Part shown: positions 1 to 11,149 of the stretch, piece after piece
Position numbering within the stretch: position 1 is the stretch's first letter
How the letters are laid out: the number at the start of each line of letters is the position of its first letter
Source: Amorphophallus konjac
Taxonomy: Eukaryota; Streptophyta; Magnoliopsida; Alismatales; Araceae
NCBI GenBank assembly: GCA_022559845.1
Contig: CM040117.1
Coordinates: 77,227,731 to 77,291,730 of the forward strand
Direction: 5' to 3'
Length of the DNA stretch: 64,000 bases
Position numbers and translations under genes: made by a program
The notes under the pieces: model-generated
What the model was told of the DNA's origin: nothing
Seen by the model: only the letters and a program-made list of their open reading frames with translations
The model's database searches: none

Positions 1-1281
1 ATTGCAGAACCTCTCTCCCCCTTTGACATCAGCAAAAGGAAATGCAGAATATCTGATAGTGCTGGAAACATGAAGAAGAAGTGAGGTAACTTCTTAGTGC
101 AGAAAGTCACGAGTAGGTCTTAAGAGAATAAGTGAGGTTCTAATTTCAAGAGAAGATTCTTTAAACTCCAGTACACAATAGAGAAATAGAATGATAGAAA
201 AGTTTATCAGCATACATAGTGTATGATTTAGAGTAGGAGTTAACAAGTATGGCCAGATATGGCTGATCATTCAACTATCCCACAAGACAGCAAGAGACGA
301 AATCAGAGAGGTGTTCTCAAGGTATTGAGGACAAGCAATCCATTAGTTGCATAACAACAAGGAATTTTTTCTTTTTGAGATGATTTTCAAAAAGATCAAT
401 GAGTAAGTTGATAGTTCACTCCTTTGACATTAGGGAGACACCTTGATTAGAGGCCTGAATCCCCAGTTACTCAGAGTGAGTACCTCATTACTTCCTTTTT
501 TATTATTATTAAGGAACAGAGTAAGTAACTATGGCTTTTGACATGAGGAAACACCTTGATTAGAGGCCAGAGTCCCCAGTTACTCACCAGCAAGCCACCA
601 TTGCTCTGTCATGTCTTTTCATTCATTTTAAGCATTTGACACCTCATGACATGGAAGAAATATTCATTTCATTGATGAAGCTCCCAGTTTCTCAGTGATC
701 AAAACAGGACATGTTTGTTCAGTTAAGCCATTGAGTTAAAGAGATAGAATGATTGAAAACAATACCAGAAGGACTATTTCTTGAATTGAGTCTTGAAGTC
801 TAGATTTCAAGCTGATTGGGTCAGATATCAAGACATACAGGTTTTGGCCTGAACCAGAATCAATGACAATGTAGGAAGATATACTTTATGCAATTAGTCC
901 AGATCTCTGAAGGAGTACCAAAGGAAAGATTCTAACTGGATTTTAGAGTCACTGACTTATAGACTTAAGAAATAAGTGACACTCTACTGTCTGAGAGAAC
1001 CACACTAGATCAGTCATGCAAAACCAACAAAGTTACACATCTGGACAGTCCTTTTGAATCTGTCAAAGAACTTCTCCTCTCACACTACAACTCAGCTCCC
1101 CCTAAGACGTAGCATTCCTCAATGAAACAATCTAGCAAATTTTCAAAGCTTCCCCTCACTCAAAGCATTCCTGAAAGCTAACCAGCAGACATTCAGAACT
1201 CCCCCTTAAACTAGCATGACATGCAGAAGCTAAACATCAGACAAACACAACTCCCCCTCACAACAAGAACATGCTTCATAA
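1..1281 (-). other. Sire-1 noncoding 3' region between pol and the 3' LTR
   Basis: No credible gene. On the minus strand this is the post-pol spacer. It contains repeated conserved blocks reading (minus strand) TGAGTAACTGGGGA followed by a stretch ending near AAGGTGT; they occur around 420-480 and 540-590, with a related block near 640-700. The same blocks recur at 63290-63570 in the last element and, in plus orientation, at about 51010 and 54935 in the pol-less elements, so they are conserved noncoding landmarks of this Sirevirus group. The whole stretch is homologous to about 62870-64000. Confidence 0.75.
11..24 (-). promoter_or_regulatory. Polypurine-tract-like motif of Sire-1
   Basis: Minus strand reads AAAGGGGGAGAGAG next to GATGTC. 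The same motif occurs upstream of the true PPT in the other Sireviruses here (62877-62892 minus, 52918-52932 plus, 57954-57968 plus), so it is probably the first of several PPT-like tracts and not the one bordering the 3' LTR. Confidence 0.7.
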
Positions 1282-4200
1282 TTAAGACAATTTGTATAAG
1301 CCTAATTCTCTTCTCAATGTGGTGAATTTTTCATTATCCAGAGGTTTTGTGAATATGTCAGCAATCTCATTTTCTGTGCCTACATGAATCAGTTCAAAAT
1401 TATTCTTATACACCTCATCTCTTATAAAATGATGTCTTATCTCTATGTGTTTGGTTCGTGAATGCAAAATAGGATTTTTAGCAATATTGATGGCACTAGT
1501 ATTATCACAGTAGATTGGAGTGCACCCCAGGTCTACTTGGTAGTCCTGAAGCTGGTGTTTAATCCATATGACTTGTGTTCCACAACTCCCTGCAGCCACA
1601 TATTCAGCTTCTGCAGTGGAGAGGGCCACAGAATGTTGTTTCTTGGAACCCCAAGACACTAAACACCCACCCAAAAATTCACAATGACCACTAGTGCTTT
1701 TCCTGTCTAGTTTACAGCCTGCATAATCAGCATCTGTGTATGCAACTAAGTTAAATGTGTGTGATGCAGGAAACCATAAACCAAGAGAATGAGTAGCTGA
1801 CAAATATCTGAAAATTCTTTTAACTGCAGCTAAGTGTAATTCAGTAGGTCTAGACTGATACCTTTCACACATTCCTACACTGAATTGTATATCAGGTCTA
1901 GAGACTGTCAAGTAAAGAAGTGATCCAATCATACCTCGATAAAGTTTGGCATTTACTTCTTTACCTGTCTCATCTGCATCCAGTGAGGTATTGGTGTCCA
2001 TGGGTGTTGTAATGTGCTTTAAGTTTTCCATACCAAACCTCTTGAACAGTTCCATTGTGTATTTGGTTTGGTTGATGAAGCACCCGTCCTCTAGCTGCTG
2101 TACCTGCAATCCAAGAAAATATTTTAGTTCACCAACCAAGCTCATTTCAAATTCAGCAGACATCATGGTAGAAAATTCATCACATAGTTCATGCTTAGTT
2201 GATCCAAATACAATGTCATCTACATATACCTGAACTATGATGAGATCTCTATTTATGCCCTTGGTAAATAAAGTTTGATCAACTTTACCTCTTTTGTAGC
2301 CCTTGCTGATCAGAAATTCAGTCAATCTTTCATACCATGCTCTTGGAGCCTACTTTAGACCATACAAGGCTTTGTTTAACCTGAAAACTTGGTTAGGTTG
2401 AGGAGAGAATTGAAATCCAGGAGGTTGTTCAACAAAAACTTCTTCTTTAATGACTCCATTTAAAAAGGCACTTTTAATATCCATTTGTTGGAGTTTTATA
2501 TTCTTTGAACAAGCAAAGGCAAGCAACAATCTTATAGCTTCCATCCTAGCCACAGGTGCATAGGATTCATCAAAGTCTACACCAAATTTCTGACAGTAGC
2601 ATTTGGCTACTAATCTGGCCTTATTCCTCAAGATGATTCCATCTTCATTCATCTTATTTTTGAACACCCACTTGGTTCCTATGACATTGACACCATCTGG
2701 TCTTGGGACAAGTTCCCAGACATTATTTCTTTCGAACTGACCTAATTCCTCACACATTGCATTGACCCAAGCTTGATCAGCCAAGGCCTCTTCTACTGTT
2801 TTGGGTTCAATTTGTGAGACTAAAGCAATTAAGTCATCATTAGTCACATTTCTAAAATGAGACCTAGTCCGAAGAGGATCTTCAGGATTGCCTATGACAT
2901 TATCTAATGGATGGTCTTTAAGAAATCTAACATTTGTTGAAGACTCACCTGTTTCTCTTGGCCCTTCCTGATTGGGGGAATTTGTTTCTCCACTCGGCTG
3001 AGTCTTCTCTTCTTCTTGTTGGTCTTCTAGGAAATCCCCATCATGATTGGAATCCCTATCAAGATTTTCAACCTTAGAAACATCCTTCTTTTCACTAAAA
3101 AGGATGTGTGGAGACTCTTCCACTTTCTGATCTGATATGTTAAATACCCTATATGCCCTTGACATTTCAGAGTAACCCAAGAATATCCCCGGGGAGTTTT
3201 TAGCTTCAAACTTGTCTAAATCTTTCTTATCATTGTTATGAATAAAATATTTTGCTCCAAAAATTCTGAAATGAAACAAGTTTGGTTTCTTACCTTTTAG
3301 AAGCTCATAGGGTGTTTTCTTGTGTTTTCTTGTGAATGGGTCTTACCATGGCCCTGTTGATTATGTAAGTTGCTGTATTGGTCGCTTCTGCCCAAAACCT
3401 TCTAGGTAATTTACTTTCAATCAACATGGTTCGGGCCATCTCCACCACAGTTCTATTTCTTCTCTCCACAATCCCATTCTGTTCAGGTGTCCTGGGAGAA
3501 GAAAACCTGTGAGTTAGTCCCTCTTTTTCACAAAGATCAGTAAACATGGAGTTTTCAAACTCACCTCCATGGTCAGATTGAATAGAACAGACCTTGTATT
3601 TCTCTTCTTGTTTGACCTTAATGAAAAACAGATTAAACTTTTGAAATGCATCACTCTTATTTGCTAAGAAAAATATCCATTAATATCTAGAGAAGTCATC
3701 TATGATGACATAGCCAAACCTGTTTCCATTAACACTCTGAGTTCTAGTGGGACCGAAAAGATCCATATGAAGAAGTTCCATTGGTCTAGAAGATAATGGC
3801 TCAGATCTTAATTTAAAAGAATTTCTAGTCTGTTTGCCTAGAGCACAGGCATCACATGCTTTTGATATCGAGTTGAATTTAATTCTAGGCATGCCTCTAA
3901 CTAAATCATGCTTGACTAATTTATTTAAAGTTGTAAAGCTAGCATGACCTAGACGTCTATGCCATTCAAAAACATCATTTTTAGAGTTGGCAGATAAGCA
4001 AATAGTAGATTCAGATTCCTCATCTAAGTCTACAATGTAGACATTATTAATCCTGTTGGCTACAAATTTAACCACATCAGAATTTATTTCAAGGATTTTG
4101 CATGAACTATCATCAAATACAACCCTGTGACCCCTGTCACATAACTGACTAATGCTAATCAGGTTGTGTTGAAGCCCTTCCACAAGTAAGACTTTTTCAA

Positions 4201-4384
4201 TGGAGTTTGTGGAAGACTTACCTACTGTACCAACTCCAATTATTTTACCTTTGTTCTTTCCTCCAAACTTGACCAGACCCCCTGGCTTCATCTCTATCTT
4301 GCTAAACTTGGATCGGTCTCCTGTCATATGCCTGGGGCAGCCACTATCGAGGTACCACTTGTTGTCTTCAGCTGCCAGGCTGAC
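1282..4384 (-). pseudogene. pol: Sire-1 pol polyprotein (protease, integrase, RT, RNase H), degenerate
   Basis: The polyprotein processes itself, integrates the cDNA and copies the RNA. In order on the minus strand: aspartic protease with WYLDSGCPRHMTG (active DSG at 4340-4348); integrase zinc-binding HRRLGH...CDAC near 3850-3970; catalytic D in HMDLFGP, SDHGGEF near 3555-3575 and the E in TPEQNGIVERRNRT; RT with KWVFKNK, QMDIKSAFLNG and the YVDDIVFGST active site near 2230; RNase H with YTDADYAGC, STAEAEY and KHIEIRHHFIRDEV. It ends at TAA/TAG 1282. Breaks: TAG at 4385-4387 marks the open end of the frame upstream of the protease; a stop in integrase at 3680; a tandem duplication of a 10-mer (3313-3322/3323-3332) shifts the frame; TAG at 2350-2352 replaces the usual Gln before Ala-Pro in RT. 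All catalytic residues remain visible. Lineage Sirevirus is inferred from RT/RNase H residues. Confidence 0.93.
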
Positions 4385-4475
4385 CTACACAAATACATCA
4401 AGTAGAGTGATTTGGAACCCAAGATGAGTTGGGTCCAAGGACATTGTTTAACTCTCTGATCAAGTGTTTAGGTAT

Positions 4476-6553
4476 CTAGATTTGCTTCAGCATAGTTTTC
4501 TCTGGTACCTTCCTTTCTGGTTTATTAAAGTTGAATCCAGCTGGTCTGGAGAAGTGAGTTTTATTCCATTTATTAGTCTTCCTATCCCTAGGAAATTTCC
4601 TGTAAGCTTGTTGATTAACATGTTTTTGACTATGAACATTATTTCTCCAGTAGTTCCTATTTGGACTCATCTGATTGTTGTAATTCCAACTCTTAATCTG
4701 ATTCACTTTCTTGGTCCATCTACCATTAGTGTTCTGGTGAGTGAGCTTAGTGACATTCTTCATACAATTCATTCCCATCTTAAATGGTTGATCAGCACTA
4801 GTTTTTGTGTTTTCTTTAGGACTTTGAATTCTCTTAGTGCTGTTTGAGCTGGATGGTGTGTCCAGCTTCTCTTTCCCCTTCTCTGGGCAAAAGGTGATGG
4901 TCTTGAATTGCAAGGGTCTCTTATTGGTTGGGTCATAGCCTAGACCCTCCTTATTGAAATTGACCCTAGTCCCTAGTATAGCATCTAAACTAGTTTTTCC
5001 TTGGACGAACTTTTCTAGGACTTTCTGTTTATCTTCTAGCTCCTTTTGAAGGGACTCTGACTTTTTTAGAAGTTCAATATTTACTTTCTTCACAGCTTCA
5101 TATTTCTCTGAGTTCACTCTAATTTCATTCCTGCTTTCTTCAATTTTAATGTTGAGTTCATTGAGCTGATTTTGACTTTCTTGAACTTCTCCCTTGAGCT
5201 TATCATTTTCTTTTCTTACTGAGGTCATTTCTCCTAATTGCTCTTTTAGCTTCCGATTTTCCTCACAGACCAGAGTTTGTTCTTGAACATTTGTGTTAAA
5301 TTTTCTTTTCAGAACTCTGTGCTCTTTACTAAGAGAATTAAATTTATCTAACAATTCACCATAAGCATCCTCCCAGTCATCAATTGAGTAATTTTCAAAA
5401 ATATTTATTACCTCCTCTTCACTGTTTGCCATAAGGCAAATTCCATCTTCATATTCTTCTGAGGAAGTGTCTTCGGGATCTTCTTCTTCCTCGCTCCATG
5501 TGCAGACCATCGCATGTGGCTTCTTCTTCTTCTGCACCTTTGTGTTCTTCTTCTGAAGATAGGGACCCTTCTTCTGGAGGTCTGGGCATTCGCCTTCATG
5601 TGTCCCTGTTTGTTACAATTAAAACAAGTCAGTCTCTTAGTATTTCTATCCCTGTAACTGGTAAATTCAGCATTCTTGTTAAAAGAGTGTGGCTTCTTCT
5701 TCCTAAAGGTCTTTCCCTTTTTCTTCAAAAATTTTCTGAACTGTCTAGTGAGCATTGCCTGCTCCTCCTGGTCAAGATTTAAAAAACCTTTAAGCTTGGA
5801 CTCGGACTCGGGGCTACTGCTGCTGTTCCCGCTGTTGCTACCCTTGTTGCGGGATGCCCTTAGAGCCACATTCTTAGCCTTCCTATCACTTCCTTCTCCA
5901 CCTCCTTGGAAATTCATCTCATAGGTCATAAGGGATCCTATGAGTTCATTCACAGTCAAGATAGTCAGATCTTTTGACTCCTCAATCACAATGGCCTTAG
6001 TGTGCCATGCCGGGGATAAAGATCTAATAATTTTCCTGACTATATCTACCTCAGCAAGATCCTTCCCTAGCCCTTTAAGAGTGTTTGTGATCAAGGACAA
6101 CCTGGCATACATTTCAGTTATATTCTCCTCTGCATTCATCCTAAACATTTCATACTTAGAAGTGTAGAGGTTTACCTTCGAGGCTTTCACTTGAGCTGTA
6201 CCTTCATAGATCAATTGCAGCTCATCCCACATTCGCTTGGCAGTCTTGTAGGTAGATATACGGGCATATTCCTCTGGATGAACAACACACTGGATGATGT
6301 TCAGCGCCGTCCAGTTGAGTGAAGAGAGCTTGACATGGTCATCTGTCCAAGCGTCCTCGTTTGGTGGCAGATCATATGGCCCAACAGTAATTACTCTCCA
6401 CAGTTTATGGCTCTGAGCCCTGATAAACACTTCCATCATGTTCTTCCAAAACAGATAGTTACTACCATCAAAAAATGGAGGGTGACTAATGGATTGACCT
6501 TCGGCCATGAAGGTTCTAGGACCATTGGCATTTCCTTGACCGTTCGTCCACAT
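4476..6553 (-). pseudogene. gag: Sire-1 gag (capsid-like domain, zinc knuckle, coiled coil), frameshifted
   Basis: Structural protein of the virus-like particle. The start is taken at ATG 6553-6551 (MWTNGQ...), just downstream of the PBS. The N-terminal part has the copia gag pattern PPFFDGSNYLFWK, WDELQLIYEGT and an ENITEMYARL region. A zinc knuckle CFNCNKQGHMKA lacks its last Cys because one base is missing near 5590; the downstream frame starts exactly with that Cys-Pro-Asp. The second half (about 5590-4476) is acidic (EEEEDPEDTSSEEYED), then heptad-rich coiled coil (KENDKLKGEVQESQNQLNEL), then GLGYDPTNKRP and a basic Asn/Lys-rich tail. The long coiled coil is a known trait of Sirevirus gag. 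Pol follows in another frame after a short gap. Confidence 0.9.
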
Positions 6554-6561
6554 GGCGTAAA

Positions 6562-6576
6562 CCTGCTCTGATACCA
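6562..6576 (-). other. Primer binding site of Sire-1 (tRNA-iMet)
   Basis: Minus strand reads TGGTATCAGAGCAGG, the standard plant initiator-tRNA-Met complement, two bases inside the LTR end at 6579. It fixes the orientation of the element and the inner LTR border. Confidence 0.93.
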
Positions 6577-7465
6577 AATGTTAGCGCATCAAGAGTGATA
6601 TAGGAGGGGGGGGATGAATAGATCACTCCCAATTTGTAAAAACTTTGGCAAAAAATTAATTCTACTGTTTACACTCCTCCTGAACCCGCACAATGAGAAT
6701 GCTAACGCAGTCAACAATCAAGACAGTATAAGTAGATGAGATTGAAGAGCTGATCACAAGGAAGCAAAGAGACAAGCATATGGAGAGCGCAGATAATAAC
6801 AGCAAACCACAGAATAGGCAATCGGATTGTTAGGTGGTTCGATTGTAGTCCGCAATCTACATCCACCCCTCACTCCAACTAGAGTGAGGATTCCACTAGT
6901 CACTGCTAGAACACGGCAGACTCAGTCTGCGAACAACTTGCTGCCACACAGCTTGAATACCCAAGGGAAACACATCCCTCAACCAAACTCTGCTACCCAC
7001 AGAGCTTGAAACCTGTTCCAGCTACCAGCTAGAACAGAACCGGAGACAAGTCTCCCTTCCTCCAACCCGGAGGGAAACTACTAATGACAACCCGTCACTA
7101 GCAACACCAGAGATCACCGATCTCTCTTCCTCTGCAACCCAGAGGGAAACCGGAGTTACACTCCTTTCCTCCACACACTGGAGGGGAACAAATTCGAATC
7201 AGAAGAATGAACAAATAAAAAGAACACAAAATAGAAACAAGGACCAACGAAGAAGTAGTCGGTTCTGAAACCAATACAAATGTAGCTTCAAAGGAAGCAA
7301 TTCATCAAACCGCAGACACTGCTCTCTCTCTCTCGAACATATTCCTCTCGGATCTGGACAATGTGGGACTCTCTGCTGTCTCTCTTTTCTGGATCGTGCA
7401 GCCTCACTCGAATATCTTCTATTCTTTCTTTCCACGATCTCTCTTTCACTGAAGGACGATGCTCC

Positions 7466-7557
7466 ATATATATAGCAGATGATGGGCGAGTGGCTTTCAA
7501 GTTCCCGCCCAGAGAGCACCTCAGATCACGTGCCAGGGATCATCCTCAGATCACGTG
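7466..7557 (-). promoter_or_regulatory. Sire-1 LTR promoter: TATA box and two G-boxes
   Basis: TATATATA lies at 7466-7474 (minus-strand transcription towards lower coordinates). Two CACGTG cores in the context GATCACGTGCC lie just upstream at 7527-7532 and 7552-7557. The same GATCACGTGCC context appears upstream of the TATA region of the LTR at 61783-61795 and, reversed, near 54427 in Sire-A. G-boxes are classic plant bZIP/bHLH sites, often light- or ABA-related; use here is inferred. Confidence 0.65.
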
Positions 7558-7679
7558 CCCAATCATTAACCTGTGTTTATCTTCTGACAGAGACAGAAGA
7601 CATGATTCGAATTAGGTAGTTCAGACTGTTAATCAGCAAATGTACATACTTTAAAGCAGCAAATGATCAAGTGTGTACA

Positions 7680-8795
7680 ACGTGAGAGTGAGTGTATAGA
7701 CTTAATGTATGAACGCATGTAAAAGACGGTGTACAGACTTGTGATGAAAGTATTTTCATAGCAAGATAGAATATGAAGACTTTTGTGAAATGCATGAGGG
7801 AATCGAGTGTATAAACTTGACACAACAGTTAACCAAGTGGGTATCATGTGAGAGTGTATACACTTGGAGGTCTTCAGCGTCTTCAGTGAATAGACTCAAC
7901 CAATGTATATAGTTGAAGGTCTAACAATCGAGTGTATAGACTTAGGCCTAACAATTGAATGTATAGGGTTGAAGACCTAACAATCGAGTGTGTAGACTTG
8001 AAGCTTGGAAGGATGTATACACTTAGCCTTTGAGGAACGATGTATAGACTCTGATCATGAAGGCAGGCTGTATAGACTTGAATCGCTTGAAGCGATGTAC
8101 AGACTTGGTGAGGCTCAAGCAGTGTACAGACTTGTGAAGGCTTCAGCGTTGTACAGACTTGGAAGTTCCACTGTGGATGTATGGACTTGATGATCAACTG
8201 TGGATGTATAGACTTGACGAGTGAAGCCACTTTACAGACTTTGAAGAACAATTCAATGTATAGACTTGAAGCCCCTGAGCTAATGTATAGACTTCACGCT
8301 GTACAGACTTTAGGCTTTGATCGTTTGAGAAGTATGCAATGTACAGACTTAGCGATGTATAGACATGGCCAGGAAAGCGTAGGGAAAGGTATGAGTGTAT
8401 AGACTTGGCCAAGCGTAGGAAAAGATGTGGAGTGTACAGACTTGGTGAAACAAAGTCTAGTGTATAGACTTGGAGAAGCGAAACCGATGTACAGACTTAG
8501 AAGGATTTGAACGGGAGAGTGTATGGACTTGGTTCCTGTAGTAGTGTATAGAGTTGAAGGTCTGAAGGCGATGTATAGACTTGGTGAACACTGCAACAGT
8601 AATCGGATGTATAGAGTTGAAGTTAGACAAACCAGTGTATAGACTTCAGTTAAGTGCATTGGCTGTACAGACTTCAATTAGAAGATGCCCGGTGTACAGA
8701 CTTGAAGAAGAGATGCCAATGTACAGACTTAATGATATGAACACTAAGGCATGTTGTACAGACTTACTACGATCAAGCCGATGTACATACTTTGA
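7680..8795. repeat. Array of about 35-40 short motifs (RTGTAYAGACTTG) inside the Sire-1 LTR
   Basis: The plus strand repeats TGTATAGACTTG or TGTACAGACTTG about every 25-45 bases, with unrelated DNA between copies, so it is not a simple tandem repeat. Variants include TGTATGGACTTG, TGTATAGAGTTG and TGTACATACTTT. In the element's sense strand the motif reads CAAGTCTRTACA. Sister LTRs carry the related AAGTCYRTGCA form. It lies upstream of the TATA box, i.e. in U3. Confidence 0.9.
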
Positions 8796-9004
8796 TACCC
8801 AGACAGTCAGTGTTCTGATGGGTCGACGCATCAGCAAGGGGGGGTCGACCCACTACTGTTCATACTAACTAAGCAGAGTGTAGATAGATGAAATAATGAA
8901 CCAGCATATGAACTGTACTCACTTACATGATGAACCAGCATAAATCTAGAGATAGAGGATTGATTTATAGTGTGAGACGTCATCAAAACCGTAGGGATGC
9001 AACA

Positions 9005-9210
9005 TTACCTTCACCAAGGAACCTCTCCGAGCTGAGATCTCTTCAAGGCCGCCTGACTTACATCCGGCGGTTCATATCCAATTTGTCGGGGCGATGCTAG
9101 CCCTTTCACAAGCGGATGATGAAAGTTGTTCCCTTTTATTGGGACGAAGATTGCCAGACAGCCTTCGACAAGCTCAAAGACTATCTGAAGACTTCTCCAG
9201 TGCTGGGCGC
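9005..9210 (+). pseudogene. pol: TatH pol fragment: end of reverse transcriptase
   Basis: Frame from 9005 reads LPSPRNLSELRSLQGRLTYIR and on through FISNLSGRC, stop, PFHKRMM to DYLKTSPVLGA, close to the Tat-2 RT/RNase H connection at 18193-18400. One stop (TAG where Tat-2 has CAG, Gln) is present. The fragment starts exactly at the Sire-1 LTR edge and ends exactly at the Tat-2 LTR edge, so both borders are insertion points, not natural termini. Confidence 0.9.
9206..9210. repeat. Left target-site duplication of Tat-2 (GGCGC)
   Basis: GGCGC abuts the TG of the 5' LTR. The right copy is AGTGC at 35248-35252. Three of five bases match and the two differences are transitions, as expected if an originally identical duplication decayed. 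The restored pol frame supports this pair. Confidence 0.65.
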
Positions 9211-9615
9211 TGTGGACGTCAAAAAATGACGATGATGATCATACGACACTCGCGTCTACGCGTTCAAGCGCAAGTCGAAGATGAGAGGGCCGAACAAACC
9301 CATACCTCGCCTAACCAGGACGAGAACTCACTTGGTGGTCCGCCATCCGTTAAGGAAGCCCCCGGGCAGAAGATACGGCCACAACTCTACGACCGGCCAT
9401 ACCGAGAGCAGAATCAAAGAAAAGGCGGGAACTCGGGCACAGCCCGGCATGCACCGAAAGTCACGTAAAGTCTGGACCGAGCCCCAAAAGCTACGAACGA
9501 AACATTGCGGAGGCCATGCATCTCAACTAAAACATCCCGGGAATGCCAACGTTCATATAAATGGCCACGATTTTGAGAAGAATCACTTTGAGGCTTAAAA
9601 CGGTGCCGTAGAGCA

Positions 9616-9830
9616 TCAATCCAGTGCGCCCCTTGCTTTGTTAATACGGCGCGCCCCCTTTATGCTCTAATACGGCGCCCCTTTGCAAATGTTTAATCCG
9701 GCGCGCCCCCGACCGTGCCGTTTTAACCGAAGTACCCATTTGCCCATTTTTAAAAGCTTCTCCTTCAAATGCTAAAGCGGCGTGGCCATTTGAAGGCCAA
9801 AAACTTAATATGGCGCGCTACTTTTGGAGA
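9616..9830. repeat. First cluster of CCGGCGCGCC-type motifs in the Tat-2 LTR
   Basis: About eight copies of a motif like AATACGGCGCGCCCC, 25-40 bases apart, separated by AT-rich or pyrimidine-rich DNA. The core GGCGCGCC is palindromic. The 3' LTR has the equivalent cluster at 32358-32610 with different sites altered. Confidence 0.85.
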
Positions 9831-10153
9831 ACCCATCACAATATCCTCTTCTTAATATGGCGGACCAAATGCAAATGAGTTTAACCCCATCATGTCCCGT
9901 CTGCCAACCGATGCTCTGTTAAGCATAAATGCGACGCACAGAGAACATTCAATGCCCATGGCTCTGCTTCTACCTCTGTTCGATAGCACAGAAGCGGCAA
10001 CGATGAAGCAACCCCTGACAGACCTGTGAACATCCCGTCCTCGGATGAACGGCAGCGTACGGCGCGAACCAGCATCGTCTAGCGCATCGATTGAACTCCC
10101 AACTTCGTTGCGGACGAGGTGGAAGTGCAGGAACGCTCCCAGGCTGGCCATTC

Positions 10154-10160
10154 TATAAAA
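10154..10160 (+). promoter_or_regulatory. TATA box of the Tat-2 LTR
   Basis: TATAAAA in the context TTCTATAAAAGGGGCAGCG, conserved at 32894-32900 in the 3' LTR and followed by a GA-rich leader. Transcription would start near 10185. An AATAAA at 10494 could be the poly(A) signal, giving a short R and a very long U5; other AATAAA sites near 12384 and 12423 leave the R/U5 border uncertain. Confidence 0.6.
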
Positions 10161-11149
10161 GGGGCAGCGTTGTGAAGAAAGAGGAGAGGCTGGAGGAGAG
10201 ACTGAAAGGGGGGGCTGGTTGTTTCAGCTAAGGGCTCTGGCGTCCGAAGAGAAGAAGAAGCTCCATCCATTCATATCTGCAAGGTGAAGAAAAAGGAGAG
10301 AGAGGGTGAGAAAGAGAGAAGGGAGAGAAGGGGGGGAGCTCGTGCTCTGTTCCTCCTTCTCGCCCACTGGTGTATCTTCTTCTCTCCCCCACCTCAACGT
10401 CTAGTTTTTTTTATCTTCTCCGTTGTATTCTTCCCTGTGCTTTGGGGGTAGCTCTCCTTTTGTACCTGTCTTCCCTCCTTTCTCCTGAGGATGAATAAAA
10501 GAGTGGCTTTGTAAGCATGCGCAATGTTTTATTGCTCTGATCTGGCTTCCCCTTTCCTTCAGTTTTTTTTTCTTTCTCTCAATTTTCTGCATCACCCGGG
10601 GTCCTCGCGAGCTTGCCCCTTTTGTGGCATGAACTTTGAGGGAACCTGTTCGAAGGGTGAACACTCATAGCTATTCATGGTGAACATCCGTCCCTATGGG
10701 ACTTCCACAAAATCACCACTCGTGAGCTGCTGGAGCTCTTGAAGGCTAGTCCTCGAGCCTCCACAAGCACTTATGGGTTAACGGAGGCCTCACTCCGAGT
10801 TTTGAGGTTCACCCCGAAGCAATCCGTTTGGTGTTCCCCATTTTTCTCTGGCAAGCTTCAGTCCGGGGGAGATGCTGCCCAAATTTTGCCAGACGAAGAA
10901 CACGTAAGAACAGATGAACAAACTAAGCCCTTGAATCAAGCTAAATCTCTGAGTTCCTGCATAATAAACCCCTCGAGTAAAACATCCAAATACACGTACT
11001 CATTCACCTCAACAAATGATCAGAAGCACTCTATTGATTTAAAGTGTCAATCGAACAAATAATACATCCATTTGATCAATCTGCAGGTTAAGAAACAAGA
11101 ACAGAAGCATAAAGAATCAAACAGAATGAAATAAAACCCACAGAGCTTA

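Larger units (their letters stand above)
1..9004 (-). mobile_element. Sirevirus-type Ty1/copia retrotransposon Sire-1 (partial, 3' LTR outside window)
   Basis: Reading on the minus strand the order is 5' LTR (9004-6579), PBS for initiator tRNA-Met, gag with a long coiled coil, pol in copia order (protease, integrase, reverse transcriptase, RNase H), about 1.3 kb of noncoding DNA and a PPT-like tract at the window edge. Integrase before RT identifies Ty1/copia. The long gag, the coiled coil after the zinc knuckle and the repeated PPT-like motifs point to the Sirevirus genus. The right edge is precise: the LTR ends in ...GCAACA at 9004 and the next base continues a Tat pol frame, so Sire-1 inserted into TatH. 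The expected 5-bp target duplication would be TTACC (9005-9009); its partner lies outside the window. Damage is modest: one frameshift in gag, a few stops and a 10-bp duplication in pol. Confidence 0.93.
6579..9004 (-). repeat. 5' LTR of Sire-1 (2426 bp)
   Basis: On the plus strand it starts TGTTAGCGC beside the PBS and ends GGGATGCAACA, giving TG...CA ends in either orientation. The outer end matches the LTR end at 62600-62613 that is directly followed by a PPT. From the inner end it holds a G/C-run typical of these LTRs (6605-6614), a block shared with the LTR at 61037-61090, GA/CT-rich leader DNA, a TATA box with two G-boxes, and then about 1.1 kb packed with a short repeated motif. Short open frames inside it are chance. 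Confidence 0.92.

Noticed and set aside
6565..6576. Start of Sire-1 gag at a non-ATG codon within the PBS
   Set aside because: The open frame extends upstream into the PBS, but the first ATG (6553-6551) begins a normal gag N-terminus; overlap with the PBS has no support.
7883..8868. Open frames on both strands in the Sire-1 LTR motif array (up to 127 codons)
   Set aside because: The peptides are repeats of the DNA motif (e.g. MYRL, SLYI) in an LTR upstream of the TATA box; stops differ in sister LTRs.
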